Source of the DNA: Corynebacterium jeikeium
GTDB lineage: Bacteria > Actinomycetota > Actinomycetes > Mycobacteriales > Mycobacteriaceae
Assembly (NCBI RefSeq): GCF_000738175.1
Contig: NZ_JFCH01000059.1
Span: 62,001-126,000, forward strand
Length of the DNA stretch: 64,000 nt
Direction of reading: 5' to 3'
The position numbers were made by a program, and so were the translations under genes. Shown piece after piece: positions 35,964 to 46,032 of this stretch; position 1 is the first letter of the stretch, and every line of letters begins with the position of its first letter. Under the pieces are notes generated by a model. It ran no database searches and was not told the DNA's origin. It was given only the letters and a program-made list of their open reading frames with translations.

Positions 35964-37766
35964 GTGCTGCGCACACACCTGGCGGGCGAACTGCGCCCAG
36001 AGAATATCGGTGATGAAGTGACCCTGACCGGCTGGGTTGGTCGTCGACGTGACCACGGTGGCGTCATTTTCATCGATCTGCGCGACCGCACCGGCGTGGC
36101 ACAGGTCGTCTTCCGTGAGTCCGAGGTAGCCGAGCGCGCACACGACCTGCGCAGCGAGTACTGCCTCAAGGTCACCGGTGTGGTGGAGGCTCGCCCGGAG
36201 GGGTCGGAGAACCCGAACCTGGCTTCCGGCGGTATCGAGGTTAACGTCTCCGAGCTTGAGGTTTTGAACGCGGCGGCGGCGCTGCCGTTCCAGATTGACG
36301 ATCCGTCCTCCTCTGGCGAGGTAGGCGAGGAGACCCGCCTGAAGTACCGCTACCTGGATCTGCGCCGCAAAACCCAGGGCGATGCGCTGCGCCTGCGCTC
36401 CCGTGTGAACCAGGCTGCCCGCGGGGTTCTCGCTGAGCACGACTTCACGGAAATCGAGACCCCGACGCTGACCCGCTCCACCCCGGAGGGCGCCCGCGAC
36501 TTCCTGGTACCCGCACGCCTGCGCCCGGGGACGTTCTACGCCCTGCCACAGTCCCCGCAGCTGTTTAAACAGCTGCTGATGGTCGCTGGCATGGAGCGCT
36601 ACTACCAGATCGCCCGCTGCTACCGCGACGAGGACTTCCGCGCCGACCGCCAGCCGGAGTTCACCCAGCTAGACGTCGAGATGTCCTTCGTGGACCAGGA
36701 AGACGTGATCTCCCTGGCAGAGGAGATCCTGGTGGCCATTTGGAAGGAGATCGGCTACGAGATCTCCACCCCGATCCCGCGCATGACCTACGCCGAGGCG
36801 ATGAAGTACTACGGCTCCGATAAGCCGGATCTGCGCTTCGACATCCAGATCACCGAGTGCACCGACTTCTTCAAGAACACCACCTTCCGCGTGTTCCAAA
36901 ACGAATACGTCGGCGCAGTGGTTATGGATGGCGGAGCTGACCAGCCCCGCCGCCAGCTGGATGCCTGGCAGGAGTGGGCCAAGCAGCGCGGCGCGAAGGG
37001 CCTGGCCTACATTCTGGTGGGCGAGGATGGCGAGCTGTCCGGCCCGGTGGCCAAGAACATCACCGACGAAGAGCGCGCGGGCATTGCCGAGCACGTCGGC
37101 GCCAAGCCAGGCGACTGCATCTTCTTCGCCGCAGGCGAGACCAAGCCGTCCCGCGCCCTGCTAGGTGCTGCCCGTGGCGAGATCGCTAACAAGCTGGGCC
37201 TGATCAAGGAAGGCGACTGGGCCTTCACCTGGGTTGTCGACGCCCCACTGTTCGAACCGGCTGCGGATGCCACCGCGTCTGGCGACGTGGCTCTGGGCCA
37301 CTCCGCCTGGACTGCCGTGCACCACGCCTTTACCTCCCCGAAGCCGGAGTACCTGGACAACTTCGACGAGAACCCGGGCGAGGCGCTGGCCTACGCCTAC
37401 GACATCGTGTGTAATGGCAACGAGATCGGCGGCGGTTCTATTCGTATCCACCAGCCGGACGTTCAGGAGCGCGTGTTCAAGGTCATGGGCATCACCGAGG
37501 AGGAGGCTCGCGAGAAGTTCGGCTTCCTGCTGGATGCGTTCGCCTTCGGCGCTCCGCCGCACGGCGGCATCGCCTTCGGTTGGGACCGCATCGTCTCCCT
37601 GCTGGGTGGCTTCGAATCCATCCGCGACGTCATCGCCTTCCCGAAGTCCGGCGGCGGCGTGGATCCGCTGACCGACGCCCCGGGCGAGATCTCCGCGGAG
37701 CAGCGTAAGGAATCCGGTATCGATTTCAAGCCGAAGAAGGGCCCCAAGGGCCAGAAGGAAAAGTAG
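35964..37766 (+). CDS. aspS: Aspartate--tRNA(Asp/Asn) ligase, predicted non-discriminating
   Basis: A 600-residue bacterial-type class II AspRS with the OB anticodon domain, the catalytic core with [15 protein letters not shown], the GAD insertion domain (about 290-410) and motif 3 [10 protein letters not shown]. Residue 31 is His within [10 protein letters not shown]. In P. aeruginosa and M. tuberculosis this His marks enzymes that also aspartylate tRNA-Asn, where discriminating enzymes have Leu. The product would then need GatCAB amidotransferase, not seen in this window. The GTG start follows GAGGAAGG. Confidence 0.95.
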   Translation: MLRTHLAGELRPENIGDEVTLTGWVGRRRDHGGVIFIDLRDRTGVAQVVFRESEVAERAHDLRSEYCLKVTGVVEARPEGSENPNLASGGIEVNVSELEVLNAAAALPFQIDDPSSSGEVGEETRLKYRYLDLRRKTQGDALRLRSRVNQAARGVLAEHDFTEIETPTLTRSTPEGARDFLVPARLRPGTFYALPQSPQLFKQLLMVAGMERYYQIARCYRDEDFRADRQPEFTQLDVEMSFVDQEDVISLAEEILVAIWKEIGYEISTPIPRMTYAEAMKYYGSDKPDLRFDIQITECTDFFKNTTFRVFQNEYVGAVVMDGGADQPRRQLDAWQEWAKQRGAKGLAYILVGEDGELSGPVAKNITDEERAGIAEHVGAKPGDCIFFAAGETKPSRALLGAARGEIANKLGLIKEGDWAFTWVVDAPLFEPAADATASGDVALGHSAWTAVHHAFTSPKPEYLDNFDENPGEALAYAYDIVCNGNEIGGGSIRIHQPDVQERVFKVMGITEEEAREKFGFLLDAFAFGAPPHGGIAFGWDRIVSLLGGFESIRDVIAFPKSGGGVDPLTDAPGEISAEQRKESGIDFKPKKGPKGQKEK

Positions 37767-37776
37767 GCGAGTAGTA

Positions 37777-39063
37777 GTGCAATCAGTCGAGTCCACTGTC
37801 GAGGCGGCAACCCAGGTTTTGGCGACCCGCTTCGGAGGTTCACCCGAACTCAGCGATCCGCAGGATCTGGGTGGGAGTGGCTCCTCGATGGTTCTGCGCT
37901 GCCGGATTTCCGCCGACCCCTTCCTGCAGGAACGCACGGTGGTGATTAAACAGCTGCCGCCGGAAAGCGAAGGGGATGCGCCCGCCGCGGGTGGTGTCGG
38001 CAGCGGTGGGGGCGGCGATGGCTCCAACGAGGGTTCCGGCGACGCAGGGGAGTTCGGTCCGGATGCCCTGGGCATGCTCCGCGAGGTTGTGGCCTACCAG
38101 TACACCAATACTCTGGCGGAGACGGTGCGCCCCGGCCCGGTGCTGCTGGCTTATGACATCGACCAGCGCCTGCTTATCCTGTCGGACGCGGGCGATGGCA
38201 CGAGCTTTACCGACGTGCTGACTCTGCAAGATTCCAAGTCCCGCATTGGAGCCCTGCGCAAGCTCGGCCGTTCGCTAGGCAAGATGCATGCCGCCACGTT
38301 TGGTGGCGCGCAGTCGTACTCCACCCTTATGCGCCGCCAGTGCCAGCGCCATAGCATCAGCCCCGAGGCGATTGAAGAATCGGACATCGACGTCGGCGAG
38401 CTCGTCCAGTCTGGCGTGGACCTCATGATTTCCAACGGGCTGACTATCGACCCGGTGGTACAGCGCTACGCCACCAAGGCCGTCGAGCGCCAGAACAAGT
38501 CCGAATTCCTGGTCTTCACACCCTTCGACCTGGCGCCGGACAACGTCATGCTCACGGACGACATCGTGCTGCTGGACTATGAATGGGCCGGGTTCCGAGA
38601 CGCAGCATTCGACGTCGCCTGCGTGGTGGCGGGCTTCCCGCAGGATAATTCCACCCCGGCTTTGGACGAGTCGGAGACCACGGAGTTCCTCGCCGCCTGG
38701 CGTGCGGAAGCACAGCAGATCTGGCCCGCCATCTCTGAAGACAAGGTCTTCCACGACTGGGTAATGTCCGCCCTCATCGGCTGGGCTTTCCTGTCGCTGA
38801 TCATGATGTACTACGGTCGGCTTTCCGTGGCCAAGCACTCTTCGTTCGTCTTCGGCGATGAGTCCGATAACCAGGAGGTTTCGCGCTCTATCCGCCATAT
38901 GTCGGAGGAGCAGCTTGAGGATCTGGCTACGACTGTGGAGGCCATCCAGCGCTTCTCCCGCCGACGCGAGTCCAAGAGCTTCGCGGCGATCGGCGAGTTT
39001 GCGCAGGTTCTTTTGAAGGTGCTGTCGCAGCTGGGAGCCTTCCCGAACGAGCGCGAAGACTAA
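37777..39063 (+). CDS. APH-fold (aminoglycoside phosphotransferase-like) protein
   Basis: A 428-residue protein with a kinase-like fold. The catalytic-loop region is [12 protein letters not shown]251 and N256 keep the D-x4-N spacing of HxDxxxxN, but the His position is Pro249. The metal-binding Asp is D267 in LLDYEWAG. The N-terminal lobe contains a Gly/Asp-rich insertion (about residues 70-90). A role in antibiotic resistance is not implied; many family members phosphorylate small metabolites or have no known substrate. It lies between aspS and rarA, a position with a homologue in C. glutamicum. The GTG start has a weak ribosome-binding site. Confidence 0.8.
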   Translation: MQSVESTVEAATQVLATRFGGSPELSDPQDLGGSGSSMVLRCRISADPFLQERTVVIKQLPPESEGDAPAAGGVGSGGGGDGSNEGSGDAGEFGPDALGMLREVVAYQYTNTLAETVRPGPVLLAYDIDQRLLILSDAGDGTSFTDVLTLQDSKSRIGALRKLGRSLGKMHAATFGGAQSYSTLMRRQCQRHSISPEAIEESDIDVGELVQSGVDLMISNGLTIDPVVQRYATKAVERQNKSEFLVFTPFDLAPDNVMLTDDIVLLDYEWAGFRDAAFDVACVVAGFPQDNSTPALDESETTEFLAAWRAEAQQIWPAISEDKVFHDWVMSALIGWAFLSLIMMYYGRLSVAKHSSFVFGDESDNQEVSRSIRHMSEEQLEDLATTVEAIQRFSRRRESKSFAAIGEFAQVLLKVLSQLGAFPNERED

Positions 39064-39082
39064 CGCCCGACGCTTAAAGCCG

Positions 39083-40477
39083 ATGGACGATCTGTTTTCC
39101 CAAGGTCAGCAGGGCCGTGGCGCCGCTGCGACAAACGGAACCGACGAGAACGCCGCGGAGGCGTACTTTCACCCTGGCTCCCACGCCCCACTGGCGGTTC
39201 GCATGCGCCCCCGCAGCCTCGACGAGGTGGTCGGCCAGGACAAAGTTCTCGGCCCTGGTTCGCCGCTTCGCCGACTAATCGAGGGCCAGGGCGATACCTC
39301 CGTCATCCTCTACGGCCCGCCCGGCACCGGCAAGACCACTATCGCCAGCCTCATCTCCCAGGCTTCTGGCCGCCGCTTCGAAGCCTTGAGCGCCCTGAAC
39401 TCCGGCGTGAAGGAAGTCCGCGCAATCATCGAACAAGCTCGCAAGCGCCTGGTCTTGGGCGAGCACACCGTGCTGTTCATCGACGAGGTCCACCGCTTTT
39501 CCAAGACCCAGCAGGATGCGCTGCTCTCCGCCGTCGAGAACCGCACCGTCCTACTGGTTGCCGCCACCACCGAAAACCCCTCGTTCTCTGTGGTTTCGCC
39601 GCTCTTGTCGCGGTCGTTGCTTGTCCAACTGTCTTCTCTTAGTGACGCCGACATTCGCACCGTACTGCAGCGTGCCCTCGACGACGAGCGCGGCTACGCT
39701 GGCCGTCTGCGGGTGACCTCCGAGGCGATGGATCAGCTCGTCGCCATGGCGGCCGGGGATGCCCGCCGTAGTCTGACGTACCTGGAGGCCGCGGCCGAGG
39801 GAGTCGAGCCGGATGGGGAGAACGGCGTGGCGGAGCTGGTGGCGTCACAAGTAAAAAAGTCCCTCAACAAGGCAGTGGCGCGGTACGACCGCGACGGCGA
39901 CCAGCACTACGACATCACCAGTGCCTTCATTAAATCCATCCGTGGTTCGGATCCGGACGCCGCGCTGCACTACCTAGCCCGCATGCTGGAAGGCGGCGAA
40001 GATCCGCGCTTCATCGCCCGCAGACTGGTTATCCATGCCAGCGAGGACATCGGCATGGCCGACCCGCAGGCGCTGCAGGTGGCGGTGGCGGCATATCACG
40101 CGGTGAGCTTCATCGGCATGCCGGAGGCACGGCTCAACCTGGCGCAGGCCACGATCCACCTGGCGACCGCGCCGAAGTCCAACGGGGTGATCGCAGCCAT
40201 CAACTCTGCCATCGGGGACGTGCAGGCAGGCAAGGGCGGGACAGTACCGGCTCACTTGCGCGACGGCCACTACCAGGGGGCGAAGGCACTCGGCAACGCG
40301 GTGGGATACGTCTATCCGCACGACGACCCCAAGGGCGTGGTGCCGCAGCAGTACCTGCCGGACGATCTGAAGGACGCGGTGTACTACCAGCCGACAACCC
40401 ACGGCCACGAAAAGACCATTGCTGCGCGCTTGAGTAGCCTTAGGGCTATCGTTCGCTCCTTCTTAACCCGGGGGTAG
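39083..40477 (+). CDS. rarA: Replication-associated recombination protein RarA (MgsA)
   Basis: A 464-residue AAA+ ATPase related to RuvB and clamp-loader subunits that acts at stalled replication forks. It shows Walker [10 protein letters not shown], Walker [10 protein letters not shown], the [11 protein letters not shown]-terminal segment and the C-terminal tetramerisation region with [10 protein letters not shown] near the end. The N-terminal 35 residues, rich in Gly, Ala and Asn, differ from the family core. The TAG stop forms the start of the putative alaS -10 box. Confidence 0.94.
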   Translation: MDDLFSQGQQGRGAAATNGTDENAAEAYFHPGSHAPLAVRMRPRSLDEVVGQDKVLGPGSPLRRLIEGQGDTSVILYGPPGTGKTTIASLISQASGRRFEALSALNSGVKEVRAIIEQARKRLVLGEHTVLFIDEVHRFSKTQQDALLSAVENRTVLLVAATTENPSFSVVSPLLSRSLLVQLSSLSDADIRTVLQRALDDERGYAGRLRVTSEAMDQLVAMAAGDARRSLTYLEAAAEGVEPDGENGVAELVASQVKKSLNKAVARYDRDGDQHYDITSAFIKSIRGSDPDAALHYLARMLEGGEDPRFIARRLVIHASEDIGMADPQALQVAVAAYHAVSFIGMPEARLNLAQATIHLATAPKSNGVIAAINSAIGDVQAGKGGTVPAHLRDGHYQGAKALGNAVGYVYPHDDPKGVVPQQYLPDDLKDAVYYQPTTHGHEKTIAARLSSLRAIVRSFLTRG

Positions 40478-40486
40478 AATGTACGC
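40471..40486 (+). promoter_or_regulatory. Promoter of alaS overlapping the rarA stop codon
   Basis: GGGGTAGAATGTACG (40472-40486) contains TAGAAT at 40475-40480, whose TAG is the rarA stop codon. It matches the thrS promoter sequence at 14 of 15 positions. The alaS start is 50 bases downstream. Confidence 0.5.
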
Positions 40487-40530
40487 ATTCCATTTACAGT
40501 CGACATAGAACTCTACGAGGTAAAGCCACC

Positions 40531-43194
40531 GTGCAAACGCATGAGATCCGCCAGCGCTTCATCGAGCACTTCACCAAGGCCGGGCACACCGAGGTACCCA
40601 GCGCATCGCTGATCCTGGACGACCCGAACCTTCTGTTCGTGAACGCCGGCATGGTTCCGTTCAAGCCCTACTTCCTGGGCCAGCAGAACCCACCGTTTGA
40701 AAACGGCACGGCGACCTCCATCCAGAAGTGCGTGCGCACCCTGGACATCGACGAGGTCGGCATCACCACCCGCCACAACACGTTCTTTCAGATGGCGGGA
40801 AACTTCTCCTTCGGCGCTTACTTCAAGGAAGGTGCGATCACGCACGCCTGGACGCTGCTGACCGATCCGGTGGAAGAAGGCGGACTGGGCCTGGACCCGG
40901 AGCGCCTGTGGGTTACAGTTTTTACCGACGACGACGAAGCGGCGGAGATCTGGAACAAGAAGATCGGGGTGCCCGAGCACAAGATCCAACGCCTCGGCAT
41001 GGAGGATAACTACTGGTCCATGGGCATTCCCGGCCCGTGTGGTCCCTGCTCGGAGATCTACTACGACCGCGGCCCGGAGCACGGCCAGGAGGGCGGCCCG
41101 ATCGTCGATGACACCCGCTACATCGAGATCTGGAACCTCGTTTTCATGGAGAACGAGCGCGGCGAGGGGCTGGGCAAGGGCAACTTCGAGATCGTCGGCA
41201 AGCTGCCGAAGAAGAACATCGATACCGGCCTGGGCATCGAGCGTGTCGCCTGCATCCTGCAGGACGTGGACAACGTGTACGAAACTGACCTTCTGCGCCC
41301 CGTGATCGACGTGGCCCAGGAGGTCACCGGCGCCAAGTACGGAGCCGACCAGGCTAACGACGTGCGCTTCCGCGTGATCGCCGATCACTCCCGCACCGGT
41401 CTGATGCTGATGCTGGACGGCGTGACTCCCGGCAACGAGGGCCGCGGCTACATCCTGCGCCGCCTACTGCGCCGAATCATCCGCTCCGCCCGCCTGCTGG
41501 GCGCAACGGGGGAGACCCTGGAGAGGTTCATGGACACCGTGCGCGAGACCATGACGCCCTCCTACCCGGAAATCGCCGAGAACTACGAGCGCATTCGCGC
41601 CGTAGCTCTGGCAGAGGAGAAGTCCTTCCTGAAGACCCTGGAATCCGGATCCCAGATGTTCGACATCTGGGCCCACGGTGCCAAGGAACGCGGCGAGGAT
41701 ACCGTCCCGGGCGACGTTGCTTTCTCCCTGCACGACACCCATGGCTTCCCGATCGACCTGACCCAGGAGATGGCCGCCGAGGCCGGCCTGAAGGTGGACA
41801 TCGACGGCTTCCACGACCTGATGGCGGAGCAGAAGGCCCGCGCCAAGGCCGATAACAACGCCAAGAAGCTGGGCCACGTGGATCAGACGATCTACCGTCC
41901 GTTCGTGGATAACCACCCGACCGTGTTCACCGGCTACGAGAACCTGGCTGACGAGGCCTCCGTGCTGGGCATCATCCGCGACGGCGCGCTGGTGGAGACT
42001 GCCCCGGAGGGCGCTGCCGCTCAGGTGATCCTGGACCGCACCCCGTTCTACGCCGAGGCCGGCGGCCAGATGGCTGATCGCGGCGAGATGACCACCACCT
42101 CGGGCTCCGCCCGTGTGGAGGACGTGCAGAAGGTCGGCAAGAAGGTCTGGGTACACCACGTGACCGTGAGCGGCGGCGAGCTGGCCGTGGGCCAAAAGGT
42201 ACAGGCAACGGTGGACAAGGCGTGGCGCCACCAGGCTCGCCAGGCGCACTCCGGCACGCACCTGATTCACGCCGCCCTGCGCGAGGTGCTGGGGCCAACA
42301 GCCGTGCAGGCCGGCTCCATGAACAAGCCGGGCTACCTGCGCTTCGACTTCAACTACGGCGAGCAGCTGACCGAAAACCAGCTGAACCAGATCGAGGAGA
42401 TCGCCAACGGCGCGGTGGATAGCGACTACCAGGTGAACACCATCGAGACCTCCCTGGAGGAGGCCAAGGCGATGGGCGCTATGGCCCTGTTCGGCGAGAA
42501 TTACGGTTCCGAGGTGCGCGTCGTGGAGATCGGCGGCCCGTTCTCCATGGAGCTGTGCGGCGGTATCCACGTGGAGCACTCTTCCCAGGTCGGCCCGATC
42601 TCAGTGCTCGGCGAGTCCTCCGTCGGCTCCGGCGTGCGCCGCATCGAGGCCTACACGGGCATGGATTCCTTCCGCTTCCTGAGTACCGAGAAGTCTCTGG
42701 TGGCTGGCCTGGCAACCAGCCTGAAGACCCCGAGCGAGGAACTACCGGAGCGCATCGACGCGCTTACTGCCAAACTGAAGGCCGCCGAGAAGCAGATCCA
42801 GCAGCTGCGTGCGCAGCAGCTGCAGGGGCAGGTCGGCCAGCTGGTGGAGAAGGCCGAAACTATCGGCGAGGTCAAGGTTCTGGCCGAGCGGCTGCCCGAA
42901 GGTGTGGCCGCCGGTGACCTGCGCACCCTGGCCATGGATGCGAAGAACCGCCTGGGCTCCGAGCCCGCCGTCGTGGTCTTTGCTTCCGTAGACGGCGAGA
43001 AGGTACCTTTCGTCGCCGCTGCAAACGACGCTGCTGTGGACAAGGGCATTAAGGCCGGCGAGCTCGTCAAGGCCTTCGGGGAGAAGGTTTCTGGTCGCGG
43101 TGGCGGTAAGCCGGCCATGGCGCAGGGCTCTGGTTCGGACGCCGCCGGCATCCCCGCCGGCATCGAAGCCGTCAAGAGCGCACTGCGCGGATAG
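40531..43194 (+). CDS. alaS: Alanine--tRNA ligase
   Basis: Charges tRNA-Ala and edits mischarged Ser/Gly. It is 887 residues: catalytic core with [15 protein letters not shown] and [13 protein letters not shown], an editing domain with the [11 protein letters not shown] zinc motif and CGGIHV Cys/His pair, and a C-terminal oligomerisation domain with [14 protein letters not shown]. The start is GTG. Upstream there is a 50-base leader, too short for a T-box. ruvX follows after 21 bases and is probably cotranscribed. Confidence 0.97.
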   Translation: MQTHEIRQRFIEHFTKAGHTEVPSASLILDDPNLLFVNAGMVPFKPYFLGQQNPPFENGTATSIQKCVRTLDIDEVGITTRHNTFFQMAGNFSFGAYFKEGAITHAWTLLTDPVEEGGLGLDPERLWVTVFTDDDEAAEIWNKKIGVPEHKIQRLGMEDNYWSMGIPGPCGPCSEIYYDRGPEHGQEGGPIVDDTRYIEIWNLVFMENERGEGLGKGNFEIVGKLPKKNIDTGLGIERVACILQDVDNVYETDLLRPVIDVAQEVTGAKYGADQANDVRFRVIADHSRTGLMLMLDGVTPGNEGRGYILRRLLRRIIRSARLLGATGETLERFMDTVRETMTPSYPEIAENYERIRAVALAEEKSFLKTLESGSQMFDIWAHGAKERGEDTVPGDVAFSLHDTHGFPIDLTQEMAAEAGLKVDIDGFHDLMAEQKARAKADNNAKKLGHVDQTIYRPFVDNHPTVFTGYENLADEASVLGIIRDGALVETAPEGAAAQVILDRTPFYAEAGGQMADRGEMTTTSGSARVEDVQKVGKKVWVHHVTVSGGELAVGQKVQATVDKAWRHQARQAHSGTHLIHAALREVLGPTAVQAGSMNKPGYLRFDFNYGEQLTENQLNQIEEIANGAVDSDYQVNTIETSLEEAKAMGAMALFGENYGSEVRVVEIGGPFSMELCGGIHVEHSSQVGPISVLGESSVGSGVRRIEAYTGMDSFRFLSTEKSLVAGLATSLKTPSEELPERIDALTAKLKAAEKQIQQLRAQQLQGQVGQLVEKAETIGEVKVLAERLPEGVAAGDLRTLAMDAKNRLGSEPAVVVFASVDGEKVPFVAAANDAAVDKGIKAGELVKAFGEKVSGRGGGKPAMAQGSGSDAAGIPAGIEAVKSALRG

Positions 43195-43215
43195 TCGCGC
43201 GGGGAGTTTTCGCTG

Positions 43216-43683
43216 ATGCAGACCGAGAAGCCAGATCCAGCCACCGACCCCGGCCGCGGGCGGAGGCTCGGCCTCGACGTAGGCACCGTGCGCATTGGAG
43301 TGGCGATCTCGGACCCGGACTGCATCCTCGCCACACCCGTGGAGACCGTTCAGGCCACCGCGGACGACGCGGATGTACAGCGTGTGGCGGAGATCTGCCG
43401 GGAGAATTTCGTGGTGGAGATTGTGGTGGGCCTACCGGTCGCGCTGCGCGGAAACCATACACAAAGCACCCTGAATGCAGAGGAATTTGCGCGGCTGGTT
43501 AAAGAGGAATTGCCGGATATTCCACTGCGCATGGTGGACGAAAGAATGTCTACGATGGCCGCTACGCAGGCTTTTCACGCCTCCGGCGTCAATAGTAAAA
43601 AAGGCAGAAAGAAGATCGACCAGGCCGCAGCAGTACATATTCTGCAGGGGTGGTTAGACACGCGGCGGCGCGTGCTTTCCTAA
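43216..43683 (+). CDS. ruvX: RuvX/YqgF family pre-16S rRNA nuclease
   Basis: A 155-residue RNase H-fold protein, with the first acidic residue in LGLDVGTVRIGVA and later active-site segments GLPVALRG and MVDERMSTMAA, plus a C-terminal D in KIDQAAAVHIL. E. coli YqgF matures the 5' end of 16S rRNA; a Holliday-junction role has also been suggested. The order alaS-ruvX-mltG-aroE is conserved in Actinobacteria. Confidence 0.92.
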   Translation: MQTEKPDPATDPGRGRRLGLDVGTVRIGVAISDPDCILATPVETVQATADDADVQRVAEICRENFVVEIVVGLPVALRGNHTQSTLNAEEFARLVKEELPDIPLRMVDERMSTMAATQAFHASGVNSKKGRKKIDQAAAVHILQGWLDTRRRVLS

Positions 43684-43727
43684 AATTTATCAATTCGTGA
43701 GAAAATGACGGGCGACGCTTAACGTTG

Positions 43728-43757
43728 TTGGGCTCAGCTTGTAATTGACGTTATAGA
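43728..43757 (+). promoter_or_regulatory. Promoter of mltG
   Basis: TTGGGC (43728-43733), an 18-base spacer and TATAGA (43752-43757) in the 116-bp spacer after ruvX. The start codon lies about 43 bases downstream. A TAACGT/ACGTTA inverted repeat spans the same region. Confidence 0.4.
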
Positions 43758-43799
43758 GCAAACCCAAGAGTAAACCAGTACGAAAGGCCACACGGATCT

Positions 43800-44954
43800 A
43801 TGGGACCGACCCGTAACATGCAGCCGAAGTTTAGAAGGCGCCGGCAACTCGCCGCCGCACTGGCTATCGCTCTGGTCGTCCTGTTGATCGGTACCTGCGC
43901 CTACGTCTGGTACCAGCGCGACGTTGTAGCCGTGCGCGATTACGAAGGGGAGGGCAACGGCAACGTCGTCATGGTGCGCGTGGGGCCCGGCGACTCCGTG
44001 GATAGCCTGTCCGAGCAGCTGGTGGAAAAGGACGTGGTGGGCTCCCGCCGTGCCCTGATGTCCGCCGCGGAACGCAAGGAGCCGGAGCTGCAGGCGGGCT
44101 ACTACCCGCTGCAAGAGCAAATGTCCGCGGACAAGGCCCTGGAGTGGCTGTCTAGCGATGAGCGCCGCCGCGGCGTGGTCGATATTCCCAACGGCTTGAC
44201 TCTGCAAGACGTCCAGGTAGTCGACGGTGATAACCGTAAGGGTATATTCACTCTGATCTCCGAACAGACCTGCCAGGACGAGCACACCTGTGTGTCCGTC
44301 GAAGACCTGCAGAAGGCTGCGGCGCAGACCCCGCCAGAGCAGCTGGAGATTGCGGATTGGGCCGTGGATAAGGTGAATGCGCGCGGCGATGACCCGAAGC
44401 GTATCGAAGGCCTGATTTCCCCCGGCGTGCATCTGTTCGACCCAACCAGTAGCCCGGAGGAGATCCTGAAGTCCTTGCTGAATACCTCTAAGGAGCAGTA
44501 CGAGAACACCGGACTGCTGACTTCCGCGGAGAAGGTCGGCTTGAGCCCCTATGACATGCTGGTGGCGGCATCCCTGGTGGAGCGCGAGGCGCCGGAGGGC
44601 GACTTCGACAAGGTCGCGCGCGTGATCCTGAACCGCCTGCATGAGAACCAGAAGCTCGAGTTCGACTCGACGGTGAACTACGACCTGAGCGAGGTTGAGG
44701 TCGCCACCACCGACGAGGATCGTAAGCGCCCGACTCCGTGGAATACTTATGCCAAGGAGGGGCTGCCGGACACCCCGATTTCCTCGCCCGGCCTGCAGGC
44801 ACTCCACGCGATCGAGAACCCGGCAGAGGGTGACTGGTTGTACTTCGTTACCGTCGACCGCGACGGACGAACCGTCTTCAACCGCGACTTCGACGCGCAC
44901 GAGCGAGCCATCGAGGAATCCCGCCGCAACGGTGTGCTGGATTCGAACCGCTAG
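43800..44954 (+). CDS. mltG: Endolytic murein transglycosylase MltG (YceG-like)
   Basis: A 384-residue membrane protein that cleaves nascent glycan strands and so limits peptidoglycan chain length. One N-terminal helix (about residues 18-37, LAAALAIALVVLLIGTCAYV), a LysM-like region, then the catalytic domain with LVAASLVEREAP, where the Glu is the proposed active-site residue, and the conserved NTYAKEGLPDTPISSPG. ATG at 43800; an ATG six codons later is an alternative. Its stop is followed by a six-copy 10-bp repeat. Confidence 0.92.
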   Translation: MGPTRNMQPKFRRRRQLAAALAIALVVLLIGTCAYVWYQRDVVAVRDYEGEGNGNVVMVRVGPGDSVDSLSEQLVEKDVVGSRRALMSAAERKEPELQAGYYPLQEQMSADKALEWLSSDERRRGVVDIPNGLTLQDVQVVDGDNRKGIFTLISEQTCQDEHTCVSVEDLQKAAAQTPPEQLEIADWAVDKVNARGDDPKRIEGLISPGVHLFDPTSSPEEILKSLLNTSKEQYENTGLLTSAEKVGLSPYDMLVAASLVEREAPEGDFDKVARVILNRLHENQKLEFDSTVNYDLSEVEVATTDEDRKRPTPWNTYAKEGLPDTPISSPGLQALHAIENPAEGDWLYFVTVDRDGRTVFNRDFDAHERAIEESRRNGVLDSNR

Positions 44955-44960
44955 CCCTCG

Positions 44961-45020
44961 AGGCAAGGTTGTGCAAGGCTGTGCAAGCCAGTTCAACCCA
45001 GAACAAGCCAGAACAAGCCA
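44961..45020. repeat. Six tandem 10-bp repeats filling the mltG-aroE spacer
   Basis: Blocks AGGCAAGGTT, GTGCAAGGCT, GTGCAAGCCA, GTTCAACCCA, GAACAAGCCA and GAACAAGCCA are exactly 10 bases each. All share CAA at positions 4-6, and drift gradually from first to last. They occupy 60 of the 92 bases between mltG and aroE, ending 26 bases before the aroE start. Confidence 0.9.
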
Positions 45021-45046
45021 AACTCAAAAGCAAAGGGTGAATAAGT

Positions 45047-45931
45047 ATGTCCGCCGCAGGCCATGTGCTGTCGGTAGATGAATTCCTGGAGACGCCCGGC
45101 ATGCGCTGTGCGGTGCTGGGTAGCCCGATCGAACACTCGCTGTCCCCGCAGCTGCACAACGCCGGATACCGCGCGCTGGGGCTAGAGATGGACTACTACC
45201 GCGTGGAGGCGGGGGAGTCGCGCGACATGCGCCGACTGCTGAGCGAGTCTGGCGATCAGATTCGTGGCTTCTCCGTGACTATGCCCGGCAAGCAGGCCGC
45301 CTTGGAGTTGGCTGACCTGGCAACGAACCGTGCGCAAGAGATCGGCTCCGCCAATACTCTCGTGCCACAAGGCGATGGGAGGTGGCTGGCCGACAACACG
45401 GACGTGGACGGTGTGACTCGCTGCCTGGAACACCTGTACGGCGGGGACACCTCCGCTCTGCAGGGCGCCAAAGCGGTGATCGTCGGCAACGGCGGCACTG
45501 CCCGCCCGGCCGTTGCGGCGCTGGCGGCTGCCGGCGTCACCGAGGTGACGGTGCTGGCGCGTTCCGAGCGCGCCCTGAACCTGCAGGCCGTGGTGGAGAC
45601 CATGGGCATGGAGTTCTCCTGGGCCCGCTTCGAGGAAGCCGACATCGCCGGGACCTGCGCCGATGCCGCCGCCGTGATCTCCACGATCCCGGCCCACGCC
45701 GCCGAGGCGTTGGCCGAGGGGCTGTGCGCCGCCGCGGGCATCGTGGACGTGATCTATGACCCCTATCCCACGCCGTTGCTTTCCGCGGCTCAAGCGAGGT
45801 CGATCCCACACGCCGACGGTCTGCGCATGTTGGCGGGCCAGGCTGAGGAACAGTTCCGCCTGTTCACAGGCCACCCGGCTCCGGATGGGCTGATGCTGGA
45901 TACCGTGCTGCGAGCGAAGGGGCAAGCCTAG
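45047..45931 (+). CDS. aroE: Shikimate dehydrogenase
   Basis: Reduces 3-dehydroshikimate to shikimate. It is 294 residues: shikimate-binding GSPIEHSLSPQLHN, the catalytic Lys in TMPGKQAAL, then ADNTDVDG and the Rossmann segment AVIVGNGGTARPAV. The dinucleotide loop that follows (VLARSERALN) suits an NADP- or NAD-linked family member. An AAAGGG ribosome-binding site lies 8 bases before the ATG. First of the aromatic-pathway genes in this stretch. Confidence 0.92.
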   Translation: MSAAGHVLSVDEFLETPGMRCAVLGSPIEHSLSPQLHNAGYRALGLEMDYYRVEAGESRDMRRLLSESGDQIRGFSVTMPGKQAALELADLATNRAQEIGSANTLVPQGDGRWLADNTDVDGVTRCLEHLYGGDTSALQGAKAVIVGNGGTARPAVAALAAAGVTEVTVLARSERALNLQAVVETMGMEFSWARFEEADIAGTCADAAAVISTIPAHAAEALAEGLCAAAGIVDVIYDPYPTPLLSAAQARSIPHADGLRMLAGQAEEQFRLFTGHPAPDGLMLDTVLRAKGQA

Positions 45932-46018
45932 TTTCTCGCCCTTGTGGATAAGTTTTCGCTATCCACAGGCCGATCCTTCGGGAGGCAGTGCGCACGGGAG
46001 TCTGTCCTCGCGCCTGAC

Positions 46019-46024
46019 TATTCT
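46019..46024 (+). promoter_or_regulatory. -10 box for the A24 peptidase gene, leaderless spacing
   Basis: TATTCT ends 8 bases before the GTG at 46033. No Shine-Dalgarno is present. Confidence 0.5.
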
Positions 46025-46032
46025 TCCGAAGC

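Noticed and set aside
37777..39063. Aminoglycoside resistance gene
   Set aside because: It is only a fold-level match with an altered catalytic loop, in a conserved housekeeping position, with no mobile element near it.
44961..45020. CRISPR array
   Set aside because: The units are contiguous 10-mers with no spacers between them, and no cas gene is nearby.
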